The position numbers and the translations under genes were made by a program. The notes under the pieces were generated by a model, which saw only the letters and a list, made by a program, of their open reading frames with translations, had not been told where the DNA came from and searched no databases. A DNA stretch of 11,911 nucleotides from JAJXUB01 sp047974805 (GTDB lineage Bacteria; Actinomycetota; Actinomycetes; Actinomycetales; Dermatophilaceae): assembly GCA_047974805.1 (NCBI GenBank), contig JBKECS010000075.1, positions 1 to 11,911 of the forward strand, written 5' to 3'. How positions within the stretch are numbered: position 1 is the first letter of the stretch; the number at the start of each line of letters is the position of its first letter. Below, piece after piece: positions 6,387 through 11,911 of the stretch.

Positions 6387-7136
6387 GTGGCGGTCATCAA
6401 TGCACCCGGCGCACGAATCTGGGTTACCGAGGGCGGCAGCGGCGTTCCCCTAGTCCTTATCCACGGCGGTACCGGCACGGCCGACCATGACTGGGGGCCG
6501 GTGCTTGGCGAACTCCGCCGCCATCATCGGGTCGTCACCATGGACATGCGCGGCCACGGGCGGTCCCACGACCCTGATATAGAACTAGGGATCGACCGGT
6601 TCGGCTTGGATCTCGTCCACGTCATGCGGGCACTAGGCATACCTCGGGCTGTCTTGATTGGATTCAGCGTCGGCGCCAATTCGCTCTTGAAGCTGGTGTC
6701 GGCACGGCCCGAACTGGCCCTCGGTCTCATCACGATCGGGGCCTCGGTCGCCGGAGATGCCAGCCGCGTTCCGCATATCCTCGCCGGCCCTTGGCCCGAT
6801 GATCTCATTCAGTTGAACCACGAGGTGGGCGATGGACCGGACTACTGGCAACGGCTGCGGGTCGCGTTGGCTCACGACTGGGCCAACAATCTGGACTTGA
6901 CCGACGAGCGTCTGCGCCAGATCACGTGCCCGACATTGATCTGCCACGGTGATCGAGACCGGGTCGCTGCTCTTGACGAAGCCATCCACCTCCACCGCAC
7001 CATCGGCGGGAGTGAGCTGTTCGTAGCTCCCCGGTGTGGCCATCAGCTTCAACTGGAGCGCCCCCAGATGTTCATCGATGCGGTCCTCGGGTTCGTCGAG
7101 CGCCTCAACCGGCGGCGCCTGGTATGGTCCGCGTGA
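6387..7136 (+). CDS. Alpha/beta-hydrolase
   Basis: 249 residues with a GTG start behind GGAGG. The full hydrolase fold is readable: VPLVLIHGGTGTADHDWGP (20-38) with the HGG oxyanion region, VTMDMRGHGRS (50-60), the nucleophile elbow IGFSVGAN (91-98, Ser94), the acid in ICHGDRDRV (185-193, Asp191) and the base in RCGHQLQLERP (216-226, His219). The catalytic triad is therefore complete. Members hydrolyse esters, lactones, epoxides, C-C bonds (MhpC/HsaD type) or enol-lactones (PcaD type); length and loops do not decide between them. The stop codon overlaps the next gene, the acyl-CoA synthetase (GTGA at 7133-7136), so a carboxylic acid released by hydrolysis may be passed directly to CoA activation. 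That link is inferred from gene order only. Confidence 0.88.
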   Translation: MAVINAPGARIWVTEGGSGVPLVLIHGGTGTADHDWGPVLGELRRHHRVVTMDMRGHGRSHDPDIELGIDRFGLDLVHVMRALGIPRAVLIGFSVGANSLLKLVSARPELALGLITIGASVAGDASRVPHILAGPWPDDLIQLNHEVGDGPDYWQRLRVALAHDWANNLDLTDERLRQITCPTLICHGDRDRVAALDEAIHLHRTIGGSELFVAPRCGHQLQLERPQMFIDAVLGFVERLNRRRLVWSA

Positions 7137-8743
7137 TCGATCCCACAACCATGGACGGGGTGCGGACCGGCCGGGAAGCATGGGCCCGTCGAGTCCGTTT
7201 GTCGGCCTCCCAGCCCTTTCTCCTCGCAGACGGGCAAGTGTTCACCTACGGGGAGGTTCACGAGCGGGCGGCCCGCTATGCCGGGGCGCTCGTCGGGCTC
7301 GGAGTCGAGTTGGGAACGCGGGTCATGGTGGGATTGTCCAACCGCGCCGAGACGATGGTCCTGCACGTTGCCTTATTACAGCTCGGTGCCGTGGCGGTGC
7401 CGCTCCAGGGTGGCCTGACCTTCGAGGAGTTGGCCTACCAGATCCACCATTGCGAGGCCCGCATCCTCATTGCCGATGCCCCGGTGACCGAAACCCTGGC
7501 TCCGCGCCTGGCCGAGCTGCCCCAGATCCGCGTCTTCGTCGCCGACGGGACCATGCCCACGGCGGCGAGTCCACCAACCGATCCGTCGCCCACCACATTG
7601 CCGCTACGGGCCCTCGAGGAGGGGCCGAGGCTCCCGTGGCGGGAGCTTCCTGGCCATGGCCGGCAATCCCCCGCGCTGATCCTCTATACCTCGGGCAGCA
7701 CAGGGAGACCGAAGGGGGTCATCCTGCCCAGCGGTGCCTTCCCCTCCGCCGGCGCGGCCTTCAACGACCGCTTCGGCTTCGGGCCGGCGGACACATATTT
7801 CCTGCCGCTGACGATGGCTCATGCGCTCGGGGTCCTGACGGCACCGGCAATGGCGGTGATGGCCGGCGGGGGGTTGAGCATCGTCGATGGGTTCTCGCCG
7901 ACGCGCTTTTGGTCACAGGTTGCTCACAACGGCTCCACAGCTTCGATCCTGGTCCCCACGCACCTGAACCTTCTCTTGGAGACCGCTGATGCGGCCGGCC
8001 CGGTCGACGTGCCAACCTCCCTGCGTCTGGTGATTACGCATGCCTGGAACGAGCCCTTCCGAGCGCGGTTCAGTGCCGAACTCGCCCTGGTATGGGGCAT
8101 GACCGAGACAGGTGCCCTGTGCACTGGAGGGGCACCCGGACACAAGGGGGAACGAGACGGATTTGTCGGGACCCCAATGACCGGTGTGCATGTCGAGACA
8201 CGAGACGAGACCGGGCAGGCGCAACCGCCCGGCCAAGCCGGAGAGATCTGCCTGCACCATCCCGACGCCATGATCGGCTATCTGAAGGATCCCGATGCCA
8301 CCGCCGCGACACTGGAGGAAGGATGGGTGCGCTCCGGCGACCTTGGGGTGCTCGATGAACGAGGCGCATTAACGTTCCTGGGCCGGATCAAGAACATGAT
8401 CAAGAGATCGGGAGAGAACATCAGCGCTGAGGAGGTGGAGGCGGCGTTCACGGCGCTGCCGGGGGTGAGCGAATGCCTGGCCTTCGGCATACCCGATCGG
8501 ATCCGGCACGAGGAAGTAGCCGTCGTCGTTGTGTGTCCGGAACCGATCCCTCCGGCCGAGTTGATCGCCCAAGTGGCCCAGTCCTTGGCTCGATGGAAGG
8601 TCCCGCGCTTCCTGGCGATGCAGGACCTGCCGCTGCCTCGGCTTGGCAATGGCAAGGTGGACCGGACCACAGCGCAGCAAGACTTTGACCCTAGCTGCGC
8701 CTATGACCGGCACAGCGCGTCATCCGGCCGAGGAAACAACTGA
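7133..8743 (+). CDS. Acyl-CoA synthetase (AMP-forming, class I adenylate-forming enzyme)
   Basis: 536 residues from GTG 7133, chosen for the GTGA overlap with the hydrolase stop; ATG 7124 (3 residues longer) is the alternative. Core motifs are in order: LILYTSGSTGRPKGVILP (182-199), the ATP-phosphate loop; GMTETGA (322-328); GWVRSGDLGVLDERG (397-411); GRIKNMIKRSGENISAEEVE (417-436), the hinge into the C-terminal domain; and GNGKVDR (505-511) with catalytic Lys508. The order and the FWSQVAHNGSTASILVPTHLN segment resemble CaiC/medium-chain or aryl acyl-CoA ligases. The segment between the strand LRLVI and GMTET is about six residues shorter than usual and reads THAWNE instead of a G-A-P-like turn, so the acyl pocket may be unusual. 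It carries three TTA leucine codons, two in tandem (7373-7378, residues 81-82). It uses ATP and CoA to activate a carboxylic acid; the substrate is unknown. Confidence 0.9.
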   Translation: MIDPTTMDGVRTGREAWARRVRLSASQPFLLADGQVFTYGEVHERAARYAGALVGLGVELGTRVMVGLSNRAETMVLHVALLQLGAVAVPLQGGLTFEELAYQIHHCEARILIADAPVTETLAPRLAELPQIRVFVADGTMPTAASPPTDPSPTTLPLRALEEGPRLPWRELPGHGRQSPALILYTSGSTGRPKGVILPSGAFPSAGAAFNDRFGFGPADTYFLPLTMAHALGVLTAPAMAVMAGGGLSIVDGFSPTRFWSQVAHNGSTASILVPTHLNLLLETADAAGPVDVPTSLRLVITHAWNEPFRARFSAELALVWGMTETGALCTGGAPGHKGERDGFVGTPMTGVHVETRDETGQAQPPGQAGEICLHHPDAMIGYLKDPDATAATLEEGWVRSGDLGVLDERGALTFLGRIKNMIKRSGENISAEEVEAAFTALPGVSECLAFGIPDRIRHEEVAVVVVCPEPIPPAELIAQVAQSLARWKVPRFLAMQDLPLPRLGNGKVDRTTAQQDFDPSCAYDRHSASSGRGNN

Positions 8744-8757
8744 CCCGAACGTACCCC

Positions 8758-9168
8758 TTAGGCGAGTGCGACCACGGCCGTCCCGGACAGCGCCCTGCCC
8801 CGCCCGGTAACGTCCAGCCAGACCTCGCAGTCGGCCAGCTGCTCTCCGTCGACGTCTCTGACCGCGGTAACGCGCCCACCTGCCTCGACCCGGTCATCTT
8901 CGAAGACATTGGACATGAACCGAAGCCTGATCCCACGGAGCCGGGTTGGATCGTTGTCTGCCCAGGCGATGAGCATGTTCATGACGTAGGAGAGGTTGAT
9001 CGGGCCTTGGTTGACGGTGCGCGGACCCATGCCCAATGCCTCGGTCGCCGTCCGATCCCAGTGGATTGGATTGGGATCGGACAGCAATGCTGCCATCGTC
9101 TTCATCTTCTCGATGCTCACCCGGTCGACCACTCGGGTCGGCAGTTCGGTGCCCACGCCGATGCTCAT
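8758..9168 (-). CDS. MaoC-family (hot-dog) enoyl-CoA hydratase subunit, catalytic
   Basis: 136 residues from ATG 9168; AGGAGG lies 5 nt upstream, inside the end of the preceding gene, and start and stop share a base (TGATG, 9170-9166). The (R)-specific hydratase signature is clear: LLSDPNPIHWDRTATEALG (28-46) with Asp31 and His36 as the catalytic pair, numbers that coincide with those of Aeromonas PhaJ. It is followed by VNQGPINLSYVMNMLIAW, the central hot-dog helix, and beta strands ending in VWLDVTGRGRALSGTAVVAL. It would add water to a 2-enoyl-CoA to give an (R)-3-hydroxyacyl-CoA in the cytosol. The adjacent 148-residue gene supplies a second hot-dog domain without this motif, so the active enzyme is probably a heterodimer or heterotetramer like the split MaoC hydratases of mycobacteria (HadAB, ChsH1/ChsH2). 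The gene ends 14 nt from the convergent synthetase stop. Confidence 0.88.
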   Translation of the reverse strand: MSIGVGTELPTRVVDRVSIEKMKTMAALLSDPNPIHWDRTATEALGMGPRTVNQGPINLSYVMNMLIAWADNDPTRLRGIRLRFMSNVFEDDRVEAGGRVTAVRDVDGEQLADCEVWLDVTGRGRALSGTAVVALA

Positions 9169-9614
9169 CAGTCCCTCCTTGGGTAAATAAAGGAGCTTCG
9201 CGTGACCGCCACGACCGTGTCCGGGTCGTCCTCTTCGCGGAGTTCCAACTCGAATTGAACGATGTCGAAGACTCCAGTCTTCTCACCGCGCTTGCGTGAC
9301 GTGCCGGTGATCCCTCCGGAAATCGTGTACCGCCGGTCCAGGTGCATGGGGGCGGCGATGTCCATTCCCCACTCGCCGAGCATCGGCCCGTCCTCAGAAC
9401 TGGCGGCACACAGCGCGAACAGCTCTTCAAGGGTCAGGCCCATCCCCGCCTGAGTGCCCATGTAGATCAGAAGGGGATGTACCCCACCGTTCTGCAGTAT
9501 CTCCGAGGCCATCACGCAGTCACAGGTCAGCCAGTTGACGTAGGGCTGCGGGGTATAGCTGCCCCCGGGGAACCGGGTCCCCACCAGGGCATGTAGGTCG
9601 TCTTCGGTGATCAT
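9168..9614 (-). CDS. MaoC-N/FAS1-like dehydratase-domain protein (non-catalytic hot-dog partner)
   Basis: 148 residues from ATG 9614, chosen because AGGAGG is 5 nt upstream and homology starts here; a longer frame to 9746 overlaps the end of the flavin-enzyme gene. The sequence begins MITEDDLHALVGTRFPGG. The C-terminal half, MHLDRRYTISGGITGTSRKR (90-109) then TGVFDIVQFELELRE (113-127) and VVAVTRSSFIYPRRD (134-148), follows the MaoC_dehydrat_N (FAS1_DH) pattern of strands: RxYxI, R-x-G, G-V-F-D and T-x-x-x-x-Y-R. The Asp-x-Asn-Pro-x-His motif is absent, so this subunit probably binds the acyl chain or supports its downstream partner. Its last codons (Arg-Arg-Asp) contain the ribosome-binding site of that partner, giving tight translational coupling. 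Two cysteines sit in CDCVMAS at 31-37. Family assignment fairly sure; substrate unknown. Confidence 0.78.
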   Translation of the reverse strand: MITEDDLHALVGTRFPGGSYTPQPYVNWLTCDCVMASEILQNGGVHPLLIYMGTQAGMGLTLEELFALCAASSEDGPMLGEWGMDIAAPMHLDRRYTISGGITGTSRKRGEKTGVFDIVQFELELREEDDPDTVVAVTRSSFIYPRRD

Positions 9615-9648
9615 GAGATCCTCCTCAATGGTGCCATGGTGACTCCAG

Positions 9649-10662
9649 TTATCCCAGCGCCGGAATGACTTCCGCGCCGAAGCGGCGGATCGCCTCAAGT
9701 GTTTCGTCATGTGAGGGGCCACCTGGCTGGCGCATCCGCAACGCAACGTAGTCCGCCCCGGTGATCTCTGCCCACTCCTTCAACTCGTCGACGACCTCCG
9801 AAGAGCTGCCGAACAAGAACCTGCCGGGGGCCAGCCGGTCAAGGGTGAAGTTCTCACGGTCCTTCACCTCATCAACCCATGGCTCGAACTTCCGGTTGTA
9901 CACCCCGACGTTGTAATACAACCGATGGACCGCCAGGGCGTGTGGGGCCCAGCGCCGCTCGCATGCCGCGCGTGAATCATCCACCCAGCCTTCCCGGAAT
10001 AGGGCGACCTTCGCGGGTCTGCCCGCACGCTCGGCCGCGGCACGATACTTGGCCGCGAGCTGGGCGACGACATCGATGCTGCGCTCGGGATCGCAGATCC
10101 ATCGGTCGGCGAGCCGCCCCGCCCGATCCAGTCCAGCATCCGAATGGGACCCCATCCAGATCGGCGGTCGCGGTTTGGTGAATGAGGCCGGGGTGACATG
10201 CGCACTCAACTGGAAGTGGGCACTATCGACGGTGAACGGCTCGCCGGCGAAGCACTTGTCGAGGATGTGAACGACTTCCTCCGTTATGGCCGCCCGCGCC
10301 GACCGGTCGACGCCGAACGCCTCGAAATCCGGCACTTGGTGTCCGATTCCGAGCCCGAGGATCAGACGTCCTTTCGTGATCCAGTCGACCATGATCGCGT
10401 CCTCCGCCAAACGCACCGGATGGTGCAACGGTGTGGCGAGAACGGCTGAACCGAACCGAATCCGGCTCGTGCCCTGCAAGAGTGCGGCACCCAACAACAA
10501 CGGCGAAACGAAGGCGCCACCATGGGCTTGGTGGAATTCAGGGAGGAAGACCGCATCGAAGCCGGCCTCTTCCGCGACGGCCACTTCTTCGCGCAGTTCA
10601 TCCCAGAGCTGCGAAAGGTCGGTGGACAAGGATTGGATCGGCAGGATCATGCCTAGCTTCAT
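9649..10662 (-). CDS. LLM-class flavin-dependent oxidoreductase (luciferase-like)
   Basis: 337 residues from ATG 10662, with GGGAGA 6 nt upstream overlapping the previous gene's TAG stop. The luciferase-like barrel is obvious: MKLGMILPIQ at the N-terminus, EEAGFDAVFLPEFHQAHGGA (31-50), IRFGSAVLATPLHHPVRLAE (68-87), WITKGRLILGLGIGHQVPDFEAFG (94-117), then PPIWMGSHSDAGLDRAGRLAD and a C-terminal FLFGSSSEVVDELKEWAEITGADYVALRM, the usual substrate-side barrel strand and helix. Members use FMNH2 or F420: monooxygenases, type II Baeyer-Villiger enzymes, or F420-dependent dehydrogenases/reductases. The sequence alone does not show which. It lies between the kinase partner gene and the hydratase pair, in a leftward operon with gaps of 11 and 34 nt, so it should act on the same acyl-CoA or its precursor. 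Confidence 0.9.
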   Translation of the reverse strand: MKLGMILPIQSLSTDLSQLWDELREEVAVAEEAGFDAVFLPEFHQAHGGAFVSPLLLGAALLQGTSRIRFGSAVLATPLHHPVRLAEDAIMVDWITKGRLILGLGIGHQVPDFEAFGVDRSARAAITEEVVHILDKCFAGEPFTVDSAHFQLSAHVTPASFTKPRPPIWMGSHSDAGLDRAGRLADRWICDPERSIDVVAQLAAKYRAAAERAGRPAKVALFREGWVDDSRAACERRWAPHALAVHRLYYNVGVYNRKFEPWVDEVKDRENFTLDRLAPGRFLFGSSSEVVDELKEWAEITGADYVALRMRQPGGPSHDETLEAIRRFGAEVIPALG

Positions 10663-10673
10663 CGAACGTCTCC

Positions 10674-11129
10674 CTACTTCGCCGCACTGAAGATGCCCGA
10701 CCGCAGGCGTGCGGTCTCGGTCTCAACCTGCCAGGCCAGAAAGGCCCGGATGGCGTCGTCTACGTCGCTATCCGGCGAAGACTCCATGGTTTGCTGCACC
10801 TGACGAAGAGCCGACAAATGTCGGTCACGCGCCTGGAGCAACTCGGCATTGCCAGCGCCGGGGGGCGGTGGCCCCTCGGCGAGGACCTGCGCGACAAGTG
10901 CATTTCCCCCGGGCACCGCCGTCTCAGCACGTTCGAGAACACCGCCGATGTGCTCGATCAATTCACGCGCCTGGGTGCAATCCCACTCGACACGGGTCGA
11001 GAGGTTGGCGACGATTTCTGCCACGGACGTGATCTGGCTATGAATGTACGGGTCGCTGACGCTCGGAGCGATGACCTCGCGCAGGGTGTATTGAAGCCCT
11101 TCAAATATGCGCTCGAGAGAGTTCTGCAT
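10674..11129 (-). CDS. Small helical protein beside APH kinase (LvaB/DUF6285-like candidate)
   Basis: 151 residues; the start overlaps the kinase stop as TAATG (11131-11127), so it is translated together with the kinase. It has no signal peptide or membrane segment and is almost entirely amphipathic helix, broken by a GPPPPGAG turn near 85-92. The segment QYTLREVIAPSVSDPYIHSQI (13-33) and the following VANLSTRVEWD align without gaps to residues 347-384 of the fused C-terminal domain of the other kinase in this window, sharing Leu, Glu, Pro, Tyr, Ile, Arg and Asp at seven of 38 positions and the same hydrophobic spacing. In Pseudomonas putida the small LvaB protein is needed with the kinase LvaA for phosphorylating 4-hydroxyvaleryl-CoA. 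I infer the same partner role. Similarity is weak by eye; the gene itself is certain from its packing in the operon. Confidence 0.8.
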   Translation of the reverse strand: MQNSLERIFEGLQYTLREVIAPSVSDPYIHSQITSVAEIVANLSTRVEWDCTQARELIEHIGGVLERAETAVPGGNALVAQVLAEGPPPPGAGNAELLQARDRHLSALRQVQQTMESSPDSDVDDAIRAFLAWQVETETARLRSGIFSAAK

Positions 11130-11911
11130 TAGGCTGCCTCGCGCAATCCGAACTCGGTAGCCAAATGCCGAACAACGTATTGCACCTGATGGCCCATAGC
11201 GGCCAAACGCAGGTCGTCACCTCGGCCATTCTGAAAGGCTCGACTAGCGCGCACATGCGATGCGGACGTCTTGACCAAACCAAGGATCGTCCAGAACCGG
11301 AAGACGTCAGGATCGATATGCAGGCCGGTGCGCTCCTCATACCGATCGAAGTACTCCTGAGGCATGAGCAGGTGGGACAGCATGGGGTTGCGGCCGCGGA
11401 ACAAGGGCAGCCCGCTATAGGCGATGTCCTCGACGGGGTCGCTGACGTGGGCAAGTTCCCAATCGAAAACGGCCACAATCTTGCCGTCGCGGAGCATGAA
11501 GTTTCCGATCCGGTAGTCCCCGTGCACCAACGCAAGCCGAGGCGAACAGGCAACATTCCGACGCAGCCAGGACACCGCATAGTCAATAGTCGGAATCGAC
11601 ACCAGTGCGGAGGCGTCGAAGTACTCCGCCCAGTGTTCGATCTGTGCCCGAGCGGATGCTTCCGGGTCTTCGATCACTCCGAAGTGCTCGACCCAGGCAC
11701 CCTGCAACTCAACGGCATGGATCGCGGCCAGGGCGTCAACGAACTGCAATCCGACGTCATGGCGAGCCTCGTTCGTTGGGAAGATCTGCGGATCCTTGGC
11801 ACGCCACTGCACCGGCACCTGGCCGGAGACCCGCTCCATGACGTAGAACGGCATGCCGAGCACCGAGCGGTCCTTTTCCAGCCAAAAGAGTTTGGGCATG
11901 GGGATCCCCGG
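11129..11911 (-). CDS. APH-family kinase, LvaA/ACAD10-11-like (partial, N-terminus beyond window)
   Basis: The frame is open to the right edge; the codons before the first internal ATG (11899) read Gly-Ile-Pro, as in the usual G-(I/L)-P-x-P-(R/K)-x-x-W-L-E strand, so that ATG is internal and about 80-90 N-terminal residues are missing. Visible, numbered from that ATG, are MPFYVMERVSGQVP (16-29), LALVHGDYRIGNFMLRDGK (122-140) with catalytic Asp128 and Asn133, and VFDWELAHVSDPVEDIAYS (144-162) with metal-binding Asp146. The YRIGN form of the loop is typical of acyl-CoA-associated kinases such as LvaA and the ACAD10/11 kinase domain, not of antibiotic kinases. These phosphorylate 4-hydroxyacyl-CoAs before dehydrogenation. 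It lacks the extra C-terminal domain of the plus-strand kinase; a separate small helical gene follows instead (TAATG overlap). Confidence 0.87.
   Translation of the reverse strand, partial: PGIPMPKLFWLEKDRSVLGMPFYVMERVSGQVPVQWRAKDPQIFPTNEARHDVGLQFVDALAAIHAVELQGAWVEHFGVIEDPEASARAQIEHWAEYFDASALVSIPTIDYAVSWLRRNVACSPRLALVHGDYRIGNFMLRDGKIVAVFDWELAHVSDPVEDIAYSGLPLFRGRNPMLSHLLMPQEYFDRYEERTGLHIDPDVFRFWTILGLVKTSASHVRASRAFQNGRGDDLRLAAMGHQVQYVVRHLATEFGLREAA

Noticed and set aside
5339..6490. Long plus-strand open frame (383 codons) opposite the FAD oxidoreductase
   Set aside because: It is antisense to a gene with clear FAD motifs, its product resembles no family I know, and it runs across the divergent control region into the hydrolase gene. 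This is the usual shadow of GC-rich codon bias.
8744..8757. Terminator between the convergent synthetase and hydratase genes
   Set aside because: Only 14 nt separate the stops and no hairpin with a U-tract is visible there.
9615..9746. N-terminal extension of the 148-residue MaoC-N protein
   Set aside because: It would overlap the flavin-enzyme gene by about 100 nt, and AGGAGG sits precisely before ATG 9614.
11900..11909. GGGGATCCCC palindrome at the right edge
   Set aside because: It is simply the codons for Gly-Ile-Pro within the partial kinase; no regulatory meaning is likely.

Overview
The window is GC-rich, with tightly packed genes, frequent start/stop overlaps (ATGA, GTGA, TGATG, TAATG) and GTG starts. 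The gene content is acyl-CoA catabolism: a CoA-transferase-fold pair, MaoC hydratases, a luciferase-like flavin enzyme, an acyl-CoA synthetase and APH-type kinases. This suggests a chromosomal catabolic region of an actinobacterium of the Mycobacterium/Rhodococcus/Frankia/Pseudonocardia type. That assignment is inferred from gene style only; there is no rRNA or other marker. I see no tRNA, rRNA, CRISPR, insertion sequence or phage gene.

Layout. (1) 1-1600, minus strand: an NAD-binding SDR/epimerase translationally coupled to a TIM-barrel sugar-phosphate isomerase/epimerase-like gene that leaves the window on the left. (2) 1601-1789: a divergent intergenic region with a plausible promoter and two strong dyads in front of the plus-strand operon. 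(3) 1790-4844, plus strand: a class I CoA-transferase-fold pair (IpdA/IpdB- or GctA/GctB-like), then a 473-residue APH-family kinase with a fused helical C-terminal domain. (4) 4901-6292, minus strand: a CrtI/phytoene-desaturase-like FAD oxidoreductase. (5) 6293-6386: a second divergent control region with two dyads. (6) 6387-8743, plus strand: an alpha/beta hydrolase overlapping an acyl-CoA synthetase. (7) 8758-11911, minus strand, read from the right edge: an APH-family kinase cut by the window edge, a small helical protein, an LLM-class flavin enzyme, and a two-gene MaoC/hot-dog hydratase.

How the genes may work together (inference). They fit degradation of a cyclic ketone- or lactone-type compound such as a terpenoid or steroid fragment. 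The flavin enzymes would oxidise, the hydrolase would open an ester or lactone, and the synthetase would make the CoA thioester. The MaoC pair would hydrate the enoyl-CoA, and the CoA-transferase-fold pair, which appears to lack the transferase glutamate, would cleave a C-C bond. The two kinases resemble the LvaA/ACAD10-11 group, which phosphorylates 4-hydroxyacyl-CoAs so that they can enter beta-oxidation. The most interesting point is that this kinase module occurs twice: once as a fusion with a LvaB-like helical domain, and once as a kinase gene overlapping a separate small helical gene.
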